Of a stretch of DNA of 64,000 bases, positions 50,822-59,940 are shown in pieces. The notes below the pieces were generated by a model, which saw nothing but the letters and a program-made list of their open reading frames with translations, was not told the origin of the DNA and searched no databases. The stretch is taken from positions 1 through 64,000 of the forward strand of contig NZ_FNOH01000019.1 in the NCBI RefSeq assembly GCF_900106535.1. Reading direction: 5' to 3'. The position numbers were made by a program, and so were the translations under genes. This stretch comes from Myxococcus xanthus. Lineage in GTDB: Bacteria > Myxococcota > Myxococcia > Myxococcales > Myxococcaceae. The first letter of the stretch is position 1. Each line of letters starts with the position of its first letter.

Positions 50822-53800
50822 GCATCCTGAAGGTCTCCTTACGAAGGCCCATCACCGTACTCGTGCTGGTCGTCGCCATGGTCTTCTTTGGTGTGCGTGC
50901 GGCCGGAGACATCAAGGTCGACGTCCTGCCGGAGATGAACCTCCCTGTCGTGTACATCGCGCATACCTTCAACGGGTATACGCCGGCACAGATGGAGGGG
51001 TACTTCACGAAGATGTACGTGAACATGATGCTGTTCACGAACGGCATCAAGAACATCGAGACGAAGAACTCCCAGGGCCTGACCCTGATGAAGCTTTCGT
51101 TCTACGAAGGCACCGACATGGGGCAAGCGGTCGCGGAGATCAACGCGCTCTCGAATCGCTCCCAGGTGTTCCTGCCCCCCGGTGCGCCTCCCCCCTTCAT
51201 CATCCGCTTCGATGCCTCGTCGCAGCCGGTGGGACAGCTGGTGTTCCGCAGCGAGAGCAAGACCAACAACCAGCTCCAGGACATCGCCAACTTCACCGCA
51301 CGGCCGTTCCTCATCTCCATCCCCGGCCTCACGACGGCGCCCCCGTTCGGCGGCAGCCCGCGCACGATTGAAATCAACATCGAGCCGGAGAAGCTGCGCG
51401 TGCACAACCTCACGCCCGAACAGGTCGTGGAGGCCATCGCTCGCCAGAACGTGACGGCGCCCTCCGGGAACGTCCACGTCGGCGACGTGACCTACATCAC
51501 CCCGACCAACAGCACCCTTCGCGCCGTGGAGGACTTCGGGAACATCCCGCTCCTCAAGGGCTCGGTGGCGAACGTCTACGTCCGAGATGTCGCGACCGTG
51601 AAGGACGGAGCCGACATCGCCACCGGCTACGCCCTGGTGAACGGCAAGCGCTCCGTCTATCTCAACGTCGCCAAGGCGGGGAATGCCTCGACGGTGCACG
51701 TGGTGCAGCAGCTCAAGGAGTCCATCCCCCGAATCCAGAGCAACCTGCCCGACGACGTGCACATCTCCTACGAGTTCGACCAGTCCGTCTACGTGGTGGG
51801 GGCTCTGAAGGGGCTGATTGCGGAGGGCGTGCTCGGCGCGGTGCTGACGGGGCTGATGGTCCTGCTGTTCCTGCGTGACGTGCGCTCCGCCATCATCGTC
51901 ATCATCACGATTCCCATCGCCATCATCTCCGGCGTGCTGTTCCTCAAGCTGTTTGGCCAGACCATCAACATCATGACCTTGGCCGGCCTGGCGCTCGCAG
52001 TTGGCATCCTGGTGGACGAGAGCACGGTGACCATCGAGAACATCCATCAGCACCTCCAGCGAGGCAAGACGGTGGCGGTGGCGGTGTGGGACGCGTGCCT
52101 GGAGATCGCCTTCTCGAAGCTGCTCATCCTGCTGTGCATCCTCTCTGTCTTCGCGCCCGCCCTCACGATGGGCGGAATCCCCGGGGCGCTCTTCCGACCG
52201 CTCGCGCTGGCCATCGGGTGCTCGATGGTCGTCTCCTTCCTCCTCTCGCAATCACTGGTGCCGGTGATGGCGAACTGGATGCTCAAGCAGCACGGCCCGC
52301 CCCCGGGCGGTGAGGGCGCCAGCCCCTCCCCTGGACGCGTGCGCCGCGTGATTGAGGGCATGCTGCCGCACAGGAAGTTGCTCGTCTCGGCAGGCGTGGG
52401 AGGCCTCATCGTCCTGGCGGTGGTCTCGCTCCAGCGCATTGGCAAGGACGTGCTGCCGAGAGTCAACTCCAGCCAACTCCAGTTGCGGCTCCGCGCGGCG
52501 GAGGGAACCCGAATCGAGAAGACCGAGCAGGTCGTCCACCAGGCAATGGGCCTCGTCGAAGAAGTCGTGGGCGCCGGGAAGGTCCGAATCTCCTCGGCCT
52601 ACGTGGGCCAGCACCCCTCATCGTTCGCCATCAGCCCCATCTATCTCTACAACGCGGGCCCCCACGAGGCGCTCCTGCAGGTCGCCTTCGAGGGCGGCGT
52701 CGGCGACATCGACGCGTTGAAGGAGCGCATCCGGCAGCGAGTGCGCGAGGCGATGCCAGACGTCCAGGTCGCGTTCGAGCCCGTGGAAATCACGGAGAAG
52801 ATTCTCGGTCAGGGCGCGCTGTATCCCATCGAGGTCCGGTTCTCCGGGATGAAGAAGAAGGTCAACGAGAAATACGCGGGGATGCTGCTCGAGAAGCTCC
52901 GGGGCATCCCCTATCTGCGAGACCAGCAGGTGCAGCAGTCGCTGCGCTACCCGGTCCTGAACGTGGAGGTGGACCGGATTCGCGCGGCCCAGTTGGGCAT
53001 CGACATGCAGGACGTCACGCGCTCCCTGACCGCGTCCACGTCGTCCTCGCGCTACACGTCCAAGAACATGTGGGTCGAAGGCATGATGGGCATCGCATAC
53101 GACGTGCAGGTCCAGACGCCCGCGAGCGAGCTGAACAGCGAGCAGGACCTTGCGCAGGTGCCGCTGTTGAAGAACGCGAGCCGCCCCGTCCTCGGGGACG
53201 TGGCGACCATCACCCCTGGCATCGCGCACGGGGAGACGCACAACCTGGGGACCATGGCGTTCGCCTCGGTGACCGCGAATATCCACGGCAAGGACCTGGC
53301 GCAGGCCCGGCGCGACGTGCAGGCGGCGATTGCATCCATGGGCGAGCTGCCCAAGGGCGTCAACGTGCAACTGGCGGGACTCTCCGTCGTCCTCGACGAC
53401 ACCATGCGCAGCCTCGCGAACGGGCTGGTGGTCGCGGTCCTGGTCGTCTTCCTGCTGCTCGCGGCCAGCTTCCAGTCGTTCCGGTTGGCCACCGTGGTCC
53501 TGACGGCGGTTCCGGCCGTCGTACTGGGAGCGGTCATCTCCCTGCGACTCACCGGCTCCACGCTCAACCTCCAGTCCTACATGGGCATCATCATGGCCGT
53601 CGGTGTCTCCATCGCCAACGGCGTGTTGCTGGTGGCGAGCGCCGAGCAGCGCCGGAAGGCGGGCGCGAACGCGCCCCTCGCCGCGCTCGAAGGCGTATCG
53701 CTGCGCGTGCGTCCCATCTTGATGACGACGCTGGCAATGCTCGCGGGAATGCTGCCCATGGCCATCGGGCATGGGGAGGGCGGCGACCAGATGGCCCCCC

Positions 53801-53961
53801 TGGCGCGAGCAGTCATCGGTGGCCTGAGCGCGTCGACGCTGATGGTGCTGTTCGGCCTGCCGCTCGCGTTCGCCTGGGCGCAGGACGCGGTCCCTACGAC
53901 GTCCCGGTCTCTTGACCCTACCGATGTGGAGAGTGAACACCATGCCATGGAAGCAGCCTGA
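50818..53961 (+). CDS. RND-family efflux transporter permease
   Basis: A 1047-residue RND pump with 12 spans and two large periplasmic loops. The start SILKVSLRRPITVLVLVVAM and the TM4 region AGLALAVGILVDESTVTIENIH (with one Asp-Glu pair instead of the D-D of AcrB) are typical. Later: NVEVDRIRAAQLGI, GVSIANGVLLVASAEQRR and ILMTTLAMLAGMLPMA. The exported compound is not certain; the neighbours with Cys-rich and sigma genes make metal or a thiol-reactive compound plausible, while heavy-metal CusA-type methionine clusters are not obvious. Its start overlaps the TolC stop and its end overlaps the adaptor gene. Confidence 0.93.
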   Translation: MSILKVSLRRPITVLVLVVAMVFFGVRAAGDIKVDVLPEMNLPVVYIAHTFNGYTPAQMEGYFTKMYVNMMLFTNGIKNIETKNSQGLTLMKLSFYEGTDMGQAVAEINALSNRSQVFLPPGAPPPFIIRFDASSQPVGQLVFRSESKTNNQLQDIANFTARPFLISIPGLTTAPPFGGSPRTIEINIEPEKLRVHNLTPEQVVEAIARQNVTAPSGNVHVGDVTYITPTNSTLRAVEDFGNIPLLKGSVANVYVRDVATVKDGADIATGYALVNGKRSVYLNVAKAGNASTVHVVQQLKESIPRIQSNLPDDVHISYEFDQSVYVVGALKGLIAEGVLGAVLTGLMVLLFLRDVRSAIIVIITIPIAIISGVLFLKLFGQTINIMTLAGLALAVGILVDESTVTIENIHQHLQRGKTVAVAVWDACLEIAFSKLLILLCILSVFAPALTMGGIPGALFRPLALAIGCSMVVSFLLSQSLVPVMANWMLKQHGPPPGGEGASPSPGRVRRVIEGMLPHRKLLVSAGVGGLIVLAVVSLQRIGKDVLPRVNSSQLQLRLRAAEGTRIEKTEQVVHQAMGLVEEVVGAGKVRISSAYVGQHPSSFAISPIYLYNAGPHEALLQVAFEGGVGDIDALKERIRQRVREAMPDVQVAFEPVEITEKILGQGALYPIEVRFSGMKKKVNEKYAGMLLEKLRGIPYLRDQQVQQSLRYPVLNVEVDRIRAAQLGIDMQDVTRSLTASTSSSRYTSKNMWVEGMMGIAYDVQVQTPASELNSEQDLAQVPLLKNASRPVLGDVATITPGIAHGETHNLGTMAFASVTANIHGKDLAQARRDVQAAIASMGELPKGVNVQLAGLSVVLDDTMRSLANGLVVAVLVVFLLLAASFQSFRLATVVLTAVPAVVLGAVISLRLTGSTLNLQSYMGIIMAVGVSIANGVLLVASAEQRRKAGANAPLAALEGVSLRVRPILMTTLAMLAGMLPMAIGHGEGGDQMAPLARAVIGGLSASTLMVLFGLPLAFAWAQDAVPTTSRSLDPTDVESEHHAMEAA

Positions 53962-55066
53962 AATGCGTACACGAGCGAACCGCTGGTGCATCCTGCTGAC
54001 CCTCGGTGGGTTGGCGAGCGTGAGCGGCTGCCGGACCGCCGAGCCCTCCATGGAGGCCACCGTTCCCACCGCGCGCGCAGCCACTGAGACCTTCCGGGTC
54101 GAGGCATCCCGGCTGGCGTCGAACCTGCGACTGCCGGCCGAGCTGGTCGCGGACCAGACGGTGGACGTGTACGCGAAGGTCAACAGCTACGTGAAGCACC
54201 TCCGAGTGGATATCGGCGACGTCGTCAAGAAGGGCGACCTGCTGGTGACGCTCGAAGCGCCGGAGATTGAAGCGCAGCTCGCATCCGCCAGGGCGCGGTG
54301 GGCCGCGATGGAGGCGCTCCATGTCGCGTCGAAGGCAAGCTACGAGCGCACCGTGCGGACCAGCGCGACCGAGGGTGCCGTGGCCCACGACGCGGTCGAC
54401 CAGGCGCGGGCGAAGGAGCAGGCGGATGCCGCGCAGGTGGTCGCCGCCAAGGCGCACTACGACGAGCTCCTGGCCATGCGGAGCTACCTGGTGATGCGGG
54501 CACCATTCGACGGCGTCGTGACGGAACGGAACGTGGAGCTCGGGACCTACGTGGGACCCTCGGGCCGGGGCTCGCACAAGCCGATGCTGGTGGTGCGGGC
54601 CGTCCAGAAGCTTCGGCTCCACGTGTCGATTCCAGAGGCGTACAGCCCCTATGTCCACCTGGATGAGACAGTGAAGTTCACCGTACGCTCGCTCCCGGGG
54701 CGCGAGTTCTCCGCGCGCATCACCCGGAGGGCGAGGGCGCTCGACGCGGAACTCCGCGCGGAGCGAATCGAGGCGGACGTCGACAACCCGGACGGGGCGC
54801 TCCTGCCCTTGATGGTCGCCGACGCGAGCATTGCGCTCTCCTCGCAGGGACCCACCATCATGATTCCCCGGACGGCGCTGGTGGAGAGCGGAATGGGCAC
54901 CTACGTCCTGCGGGTGCAGGATGGCGCGGCGAAGCGCGTGCCTGTCTCACGCGGCATGCGTGCCGGCGAGAAGGTCGAGGTATTCGGCGCGATTGAGACT
55001 GGAGACGTGCTCGTGTTGAAGGCGTCGGAGGAGATGAAGGACGGAATGGCCGTTGCCGGCGGCTGA
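53942..55066 (+). CDS. RND efflux periplasmic adaptor (membrane fusion protein)
   Basis: A 374-residue adaptor. A lipoprotein-type signal ends SVSGCRTAEP. A first half of the lipoyl-like hairpin (VNSYVKHLRVDIGDVVKKGDLLVTLEAPEI), a helical hairpin (about 100-160), the second half (MRAPFDGVVTERNVELGTYVG), a beta-barrel domain and the membrane-proximal end with VFGAIETGDVLVLKASEEM follow. It bridges the inner-membrane pump and TolC. ATG 53942 overlaps the pump stop by 20 bases; ATG 53963 (MRTRANRWC) is the shorter alternative, which gives a cleaner lipoprotein signal. Confidence 0.92.
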   Translation: MPWKQPEMRTRANRWCILLTLGGLASVSGCRTAEPSMEATVPTARAATETFRVEASRLASNLRLPAELVADQTVDVYAKVNSYVKHLRVDIGDVVKKGDLLVTLEAPEIEAQLASARARWAAMEALHVASKASYERTVRTSATEGAVAHDAVDQARAKEQADAAQVVAAKAHYDELLAMRSYLVMRAPFDGVVTERNVELGTYVGPSGRGSHKPMLVVRAVQKLRLHVSIPEAYSPYVHLDETVKFTVRSLPGREFSARITRRARALDAELRAERIEADVDNPDGALLPLMVADASIALSSQGPTIMIPRTALVESGMGTYVLRVQDGAAKRVPVSRGMRAGEKVEVFGAIETGDVLVLKASEEMKDGMAVAGG

Positions 55067-55292
55067 GCTCCGCCCAGGTCGGCATGAATCGTCAACTGGC
55101 CGGGCACCGGAAGCGGATGGGCGGGTGTGCATAAAACTGCACACCCATCATTCGTCTCTTTGATTGGAATATTTCCAGGACCGCCATGTACAACCGCGCC
55201 TGTCGGCGGGCTGCTCGCTCCAAGCGAGGGACCGCAAGACAGCGCACACCTCCCGCTGGCGGCCGGGCCTCTGGGCACTCATTGGACGAATC

Positions 55293-56897
55293 ATGTCGAT
55301 GAGCCGTTCACCCGCATTGCCTCTATTGCTTTGCCTGACCGCGTTGGGATGCTCGGAGCCAGAGCCATCTTCTCCGACTCCCGACGCGGGCCCTACTCCG
55401 GATGCGGGCCCATTACCCGACGCGGGCCCTACTCCGGATGCTGGCCCCGCTCCGGATGCGGGGCCGGACGAGGACCCGGCCCTCCAGGTGCGCATCCAAC
55501 GCATGCGACGCTACCACTCGCCCGGCGGAGTCGAGATGCGCCCCGAGGACTTCGAGAAGACGCCCATCTCCCTCTTCGTCGCGGACGGAACCTCGCTGAA
55601 CGAAGTTCCGGGGAGAATCGGCGGCCCTGGAGAGTTCATCTTCTCGAACGTGCCGGACGGAACGTATTACGTAAAGGTGGGCACGGACTACGTCGTCACC
55701 CGCGCTCGTGACGTGGACCTGAGCATCAACCTCATGGGACGCCCCGATGTTCGGTTGCAAGACAGGTCATTCGCCTATGTGGACATCGCGCTGACTCACT
55801 TGGAACCCTGGCAATACAGCCCCTTCCCAACGCCACCCGAGGCGCCGGGCTCCTCGCTGGAAATCATGTCCGAAGAAGTTCCCCTCTCCGCGACTCTGGC
55901 GGTGTCTGACGGACTCGCCGAGGGCCAGACCTCATGGAACAACTCGGGTAGGAGTTTTGACAACGCGGACACTGTTCCAGTCTTCGAACGAGAACGCGGA
56001 GATAGGATTTGGGTGCACCAGTACGCCCCGCGACAGGCCGAGGCGCTGCCCGATGGCACTCCACTCGGATACAGCGCCATCGTGCGTTCCGCTCAGCTGG
56101 CCCCGCTCGACTTCGACGGCACCCACCTGATGCCCATCCAAGGAAGCCTCCAAGCTGTGCCCAGCACGCATTCACTCTCCGTGGACTGGAAGGTCTCCGA
56201 CTTCAAGGCTCTCGCCGAGCAAACGCATCCAGGCGCCCAGGCGCGTCCTCTCGTGCTCTCCATCGTCACCACCATCCCCGGGGAAGCGGATGTGAGGGTT
56301 CCCACGAATGGGCCCATCCTCGCGGCGATGTTGCGCCCACCCTCCATGGCGGAGGATGTCCAGACCACCCTCGTCTATGGCAACCCCTATCCCTCCAGCC
56401 GGGATGTGCTGGTTCGTGCTTACGTGAGCCTTCGCATTCCCCGCGCCCCCGGGGCGAATCAGTTTTTCACCACCGGCTCAATTGCATGGGTGGACCGTGT
56501 TGCGAACCTCTCGGGCCGGCCCATTCGTCCCCTTGTACAACCGCCCCGTGCCTTGATGGTGGATGGGGCCGACGGATACCTCCCGAGAACGCTCACCAGC
56601 GGACCTCAGGTCATCTCCTGGCAGGCGCCTGCGGACGGCGCGCCCGACGGCTATGTCGTGTCATTCGGAGCCCCCTCTCGCGTGGGTGGCGAACGCATCT
56701 ACCTCGCCGGGGACGCGACCTCCGTCGTCATTCCTCCGGACCTGCTTCCACCCGGCACCTCCTTTCTCCACATCGACGCGATTCGCTCGGAAGGATATGC
56801 GCGCTCCGGACAGCCAATGACCGCGTATGACCATGTTCCGAGAGGCAGCGCGACCACGGTCAGCGGAGCGTTGACCCTCCCCAACTCCATCCACTGA
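55293..56897 (+). CDS. Lipoprotein with PDAGP-repeat linker
   Basis: A 534-residue lipoprotein with lipobox LTALGC (Cys20). A six-fold Pro-Asp-Ala-Gly-Pro-like linker follows at about residues 28-62 and is translated from a repetitive DNA stretch at 55376-55475. The body has beta-rich segments, among them VRIQRMRRYHSPGG, FIFSNVPDGTYYVKVG (carboxypeptidase-regulatory-like), VISWQAPADGAPDGYVVSF (fibronectin-III-like) and LPPGTSFLHIDAIRSEGY. No enzyme motif is present. No strong ribosome binding site precedes ATG 55293; ATG 55299 is a close alternative. It resembles the gene at 38085 in architecture. The PDAGP spacer probably stretches the domain away from the outer membrane. Confidence 0.7.
   Translation: MSMSRSPALPLLLCLTALGCSEPEPSSPTPDAGPTPDAGPLPDAGPTPDAGPAPDAGPDEDPALQVRIQRMRRYHSPGGVEMRPEDFEKTPISLFVADGTSLNEVPGRIGGPGEFIFSNVPDGTYYVKVGTDYVVTRARDVDLSINLMGRPDVRLQDRSFAYVDIALTHLEPWQYSPFPTPPEAPGSSLEIMSEEVPLSATLAVSDGLAEGQTSWNNSGRSFDNADTVPVFERERGDRIWVHQYAPRQAEALPDGTPLGYSAIVRSAQLAPLDFDGTHLMPIQGSLQAVPSTHSLSVDWKVSDFKALAEQTHPGAQARPLVLSIVTTIPGEADVRVPTNGPILAAMLRPPSMAEDVQTTLVYGNPYPSSRDVLVRAYVSLRIPRAPGANQFFTTGSIAWVDRVANLSGRPIRPLVQPPRALMVDGADGYLPRTLTSGPQVISWQAPADGAPDGYVVSFGAPSRVGGERIYLAGDATSVVIPPDLLPPGTSFLHIDAIRSEGYARSGQPMTAYDHVPRGSATTVSGALTLPNSIH
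55376..55475 (+). repeat. PDAGP-coding minisatellite
   Basis: Imperfect 15- to 18-bp repeats of the type CC-GA-GCGGGCCC encode PDAGPTPDAGPLPDAGP and similar. The tract is in frame and may vary in copy number between strains. Confidence 0.7.
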
Positions 56898-57361
56898 CGC
56901 CAGCGCTCGGCGGAGTCGGCGCTGGTACATCCTCACCGACTCCGTTGAGGCTTACTGTTCTGCTTCGTCTCAAGCGCAGTGGGGACGGATGGCATCAACG
57001 GCTTCACCCTGGAGCCGAAGCGCTGGAACGGCGACGACTTCTTCGAGCCCCGCGGCGTCAGGGTGGTCTCCGAGCGCCTCGCCAGCCTCGTCACAGAGTC
57101 GGTCGCTGCCTCATGCGTGCGTCCAAGCCCCCCTGGGCAGGGCGTCATCGCGAGTGAACGAGGCGCGCACGGTCATCATTCACCCCCGGGTCAACGCTAC
57201 GCGAGCGCGACTTTGTACGTAGGCAAAGCATCTGCCTGTCCGCGCGACTGTCAGGGATGCGTCGTATGACTTGGCCTGCCGTCACGTGCGAGGCATGGAC
57301 AAGCACCAACTCCGTGCTCCAGTGTGCGCGGCACCAACGCTCCTGACTCAGGGATGAAGGC
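56898..57361. other. Intergenic stretch with an immunity-protein-like fragment
   Basis: About 460 bases. A short plus-strand fragment at 56979-57110 (see separate entry) is the only protein-like piece. No promoter for 57362 was recognised. Confidence 0.4.
56979..57110 (+). pseudogene. Possible fragment of an Imm11/double-CXXCG-type immunity protein
   Basis: The frame starts at a GTG and reads DGINGFTLEPKRWNGDDFF followed by EPRGVRVVSERLASLV. This W-(N/D)-G-D-(D)-F...VVSERL ending resembles the C-terminal end of myxobacterial Imm11 and double-CXXCG immunity proteins. An in-frame stop lies 33 bases upstream of the GTG, so the rest of the gene is missing. The match is short, so this is a tentative call. 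Confidence 0.35.
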
Positions 57362-57646
57362 ATGAAGACGAAGCTCGCCGCGGTGACACTGGTTGCATCC
57401 CTGCTCGCGTCGTCCGCCGCGTGGGCCGCGGTGACGGTGCGCTATTACAACCGCGATTCGCGCGACCACTCGTGGTCCGTGGTGTGTAGCGGCGTGAAGA
57501 CGTCGGTGACGTTCGGCAAGAGCCAGACGGCCTCCGTCACCATCCAGGGCTCCGGGCCCTGCTCCGTGAAGACGGACGCGGGAACCGTGGTCCTCAAGGG
57601 CGGTGAAGACCTGGAAATCAAGGACGGGCGCATCCTGGTGAAGTGA
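57362..57646 (+). CDS. Small secreted protein, unknown function
   Basis: A 94-residue protein with a signal peptide (LAAVTLVASLLASSAAWA). The mature part is a short beta structure with two cysteines (SVVCSGVKTS, GSGPCSVKTDAG) that may form one disulfide. Family unknown. GGGATGAAGG lies just before ATG 57362. It is not obviously linked to its neighbours; a long gap follows up to the ammonium transporter. Confidence 0.65.
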   Translation: MKTKLAAVTLVASLLASSAAWAAVTVRYYNRDSRDHSWSVVCSGVKTSVTFGKSQTASVTIQGSGPCSVKTDAGTVVLKGGEDLEIKDGRILVK

Positions 57647-57674
57647 GCGCCTGCCCGCCCGACGTCCGCAGCTT

Positions 57675-57731
57675 AGGTTAAATCCGGACCAATTTAACCT
57701 ACCTGAGCTCAAAATAAGACCAGTCCGGATT
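57675..57731. promoter_or_regulatory. Two nested inverted repeats upstream of amt
   Basis: A perfect 9-bp dyad (AGGTTAAAT 57675-57683, 8-base spacer, ATTTAACCT 57692-57700) is interlocked with a second 9-bp pair (AATCCGGAC 57681-57689 and GTCCGGATT 57723-57731). The first could be a terminator for the preceding small gene or an operator; the second encloses the region just before the transporter start. The A/T-rich core stands out in this GC-rich genome. Confidence 0.55.
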
Positions 57732-57789
57732 GAATCTAGCGCGAGCTCGCCACATCCTGCATTGCGTCAGTCTTCCGGGTGGAGGCGCA

Positions 57790-59181
57790 ATGAAGAAGTG
57801 GTTCGCGATGGCCCTTCTCGTGGGTGTGGGTGTGACGGGGTTGCTGGTCGAACCGGCGGCGCAGTTGAAGCAAGGGGGGCCCATCGACACCTCGGACACG
57901 GCGTGGATCCTCACAGCCACGGCGCTGGTCCTGCTGATGACGCCGGGACTGTCCTTCTTCTACGGCGGCATGGTGCGGCTGAAGAACGTGGTGTCCACGC
58001 TGCTGCAGAGCTTCATCGCCATGGCGGTCATCAGCCTGATCTGGGTGGTGGTGGGCTTCAGCCTGTGCTTCGGCGACAGCTTCCATGGGCTCATCGGCGA
58101 CCCGCGAACCTTCTTCATGTTCAGCGGCGTGGGCGGTGAGACGCACCCGGACCTGGCACCCACCATCCCCTTGATGCTGTTCGCGCTGTTCCAGCTCAAG
58201 TTCGCCATCATCACCCCGGCGCTCATCACCGGCGCGTTCGCGGAGCGCGTGCGCTTCAAGGCGTACGTGCTCTTCATGGTGCTCTTCACGCTCGTCATCT
58301 ACGCGCCGCTGGCGCACTGGACGTGGCACCCGGAGGGCTTCCTCCGTCAGTGGGGCGTGCTCGACTTCGCGGGCGGCACGGTGGTGCACATGTCCGCGGG
58401 CTTCGCGGCGCTGGCTGGCGCGCTGGTGCTGGGCCGCCGCAAGGTGCACGTGGAGAACACGACGCACGCGCCCGCCAACATCCCCTTCGTGATGCTGGGC
58501 ACGGGCATGCTGTGGTTCGGCTGGTTCGGCTTCAACGCGGGCTCGGCGATGTCGGCCTCGTCGCTGGCCACGCTGGCCTTCGCCACCACCAACACGGCGT
58601 CCGCGGCGGCGATGCTGGGATGGATTGCCTTCGACTGGCTGCGCGGCCGCAAGCCCAGCGCCATGGGCGCGTGCATCGGCGCGGTGGTGGGCCTGGTCGC
58701 GGTGACGCCCGCGGCCGGCTTCATCACCGTGGGGCAGAGCATCTTCGTGGGTCTGGTCGCCAGCTTCGTGAGCAACGCGGCGGTGCACTTCAAGAACCGC
58801 ACCCCCGTTGATGACACGCTGGACGTCTTCCCCTGCCACGGACTGGGCGGCGTGGTGGGCATGGTGCTGACGGGCGTGCTGGCCAAGGACGTGGGCCTCA
58901 TCCACGGCGAGACGCGCACCTTCATGATGCACATGCTGGCGCTGGTGCTGGTGTCGGTGTTCTCCTTCGCCGGCTCGTTCCTGCTCTACAAGTTGGTGGA
59001 CCGCATCGTCCCGCTGCGCGTCACCCGCGAGCACGAGGAAGAAGGCCTGGACCTGAGCCAGCACGGCGAGACGGTGGGCGAGTCCATCATCGCGGCCGCG
59101 CCACAGCCCGCGCTCACCGCGACGACGGCGGTCGCCACCGAGCCAGCGCCGGACGCATCCCGCCTGCCTCAGCCAGCCTGA
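57790..59181 (+). CDS. amt: Ammonium transporter (Amt family)
   Basis: A 463-residue Amt/Rh-family channel with an N-terminal hydrophobic segment (MKKWFAMALLVGVGVTGLL) that is either a signal peptide or an extra span, and 11 core spans. Signatures: DTAWILTATALVLLMTPGLSFFYGGMVR, LAHWTWHPEGFL with the first pore His, DFAGGTVVHMSAGFAALAGALV, and FPCHGLGGVVGM with the second pore His. A 60-residue Ala/Pro/Thr tail ends the protein. No glnK/PII gene flanks it, unlike most bacterial amtB loci. GGAGG lies a few bases before ATG 57790. Confidence 0.93.
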   Translation: MKKWFAMALLVGVGVTGLLVEPAAQLKQGGPIDTSDTAWILTATALVLLMTPGLSFFYGGMVRLKNVVSTLLQSFIAMAVISLIWVVVGFSLCFGDSFHGLIGDPRTFFMFSGVGGETHPDLAPTIPLMLFALFQLKFAIITPALITGAFAERVRFKAYVLFMVLFTLVIYAPLAHWTWHPEGFLRQWGVLDFAGGTVVHMSAGFAALAGALVLGRRKVHVENTTHAPANIPFVMLGTGMLWFGWFGFNAGSAMSASSLATLAFATTNTASAAAMLGWIAFDWLRGRKPSAMGACIGAVVGLVAVTPAAGFITVGQSIFVGLVASFVSNAAVHFKNRTPVDDTLDVFPCHGLGGVVGMVLTGVLAKDVGLIHGETRTFMMHMLALVLVSVFSFAGSFLLYKLVDRIVPLRVTREHEEEGLDLSQHGETVGESIIAAAPQPALTATTAVATEPAPDASRLPQPA

Positions 59182-59206
59182 ACGACACCGAAGTCCTGTG
59201 TCGCGT

Positions 59207-59234
59207 GCCGCCGCTCGGAGTCCCGGGCGGCGGC
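59207..59234. terminator. Bidirectional hairpin between amt and the GNAT gene
   Basis: A perfect 8-bp stem (GCCGCCGC 59207-59214 and GCGGCGGC 59227-59234) with a 12-base loop lies between two convergent genes and probably serves both. Confidence 0.6.
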
Positions 59235-59256
59235 CCCGTTCGAAGCCTGAGCAGCC

Positions 59257-59940
59257 TCAGCTGCTCTTCTTCCTCGCCGCGGGCGCGCGCCCCTTGCGTG
59301 CCGCGGCCCGGGTGGGCGCGGTTTCCGGCATGGGGCCCGTCGAGGGCGTCCCCGTCTCCACGGTGGGCTTCTGCCGGCGCTTCAACCGGCGCGGCGGCAG
59401 CAGGTCCGGTTCGCCGGGCACCTTCTGCGCCATGAAGATGGCGGCATCCAGCTTGTAGAAGCTCCGCGTCCGGTACCACGTCAGGGCGGACTCGTTGTTC
59501 TCCGCCACCTCCAGGACCAGGTGCGTACAGCCCCGCGTCCGGGCCAGGTGCTGGAGCTGATCCAACATGAAGCTGCCCACGCCCCGCCCCTGGTAGTCCG
59601 GGTGCACCGCCAGCTCCTCCACAAAGAGCGGCCGCATGCCCCGCTTCTCGAACCAGCGGGGGTTCACCCAGTTGTCGTCCCCGGTGGCCTCGAAGGCGCA
59701 CTCCGAGTAACCGACGATGCTGCCGTCCACCTCATAGAGGAGCTGTTCGATCCACTCCGAGGTGTAGACCTCCAGGAATCGCCGCTTGGAGCGAGGCCGC
59801 TGGTATTCCACCGTCTCCCGGTTCACGTCCCGGAAGACGAGCTTGAGGAACTCCCAGGTCCGGTTCAGGTCCCGCCTGTGGATGCGGCGCACTCGGACTT
59901 CGAGTGAGTCCGGGGGTTTGGGAGTCTTGGCCTTCGGCAT
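59257..59940 (-). CDS. GNAT-family N-acetyltransferase
   Basis: A 227-residue acetyltransferase. The acetyl-CoA motif is VEELAVHPDYQGRGVGSFML, preceded by IVGYSECAFEA and followed by LVLEVAENNESALTWYRTRSFYKL. The last 60 residues form a Pro/Lys/Arg/Ala-rich tail (KKSS end) that probably is disordered. Substrate unknown; the RimI-like style allows protein or small-amine acetylation. AAGGAGG is 10 bases before ATG 59940. It is convergent with the amt gene. Confidence 0.92.
   Translation of the reverse strand: MPKAKTPKPPDSLEVRVRRIHRRDLNRTWEFLKLVFRDVNRETVEYQRPRSKRRFLEVYTSEWIEQLLYEVDGSIVGYSECAFEATGDDNWVNPRWFEKRGMRPLFVEELAVHPDYQGRGVGSFMLDQLQHLARTRGCTHLVLEVAENNESALTWYRTRSFYKLDAAIFMAQKVPGEPDLLPPRRLKRRQKPTVETGTPSTGPMPETAPTRAAARKGRAPAARKKSS

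Noticed and set aside
55376..55475. Short tandem repeats as a mobile-element end or CRISPR
   Set aside because: They encode a PDAGP linker in frame within a lipoprotein.
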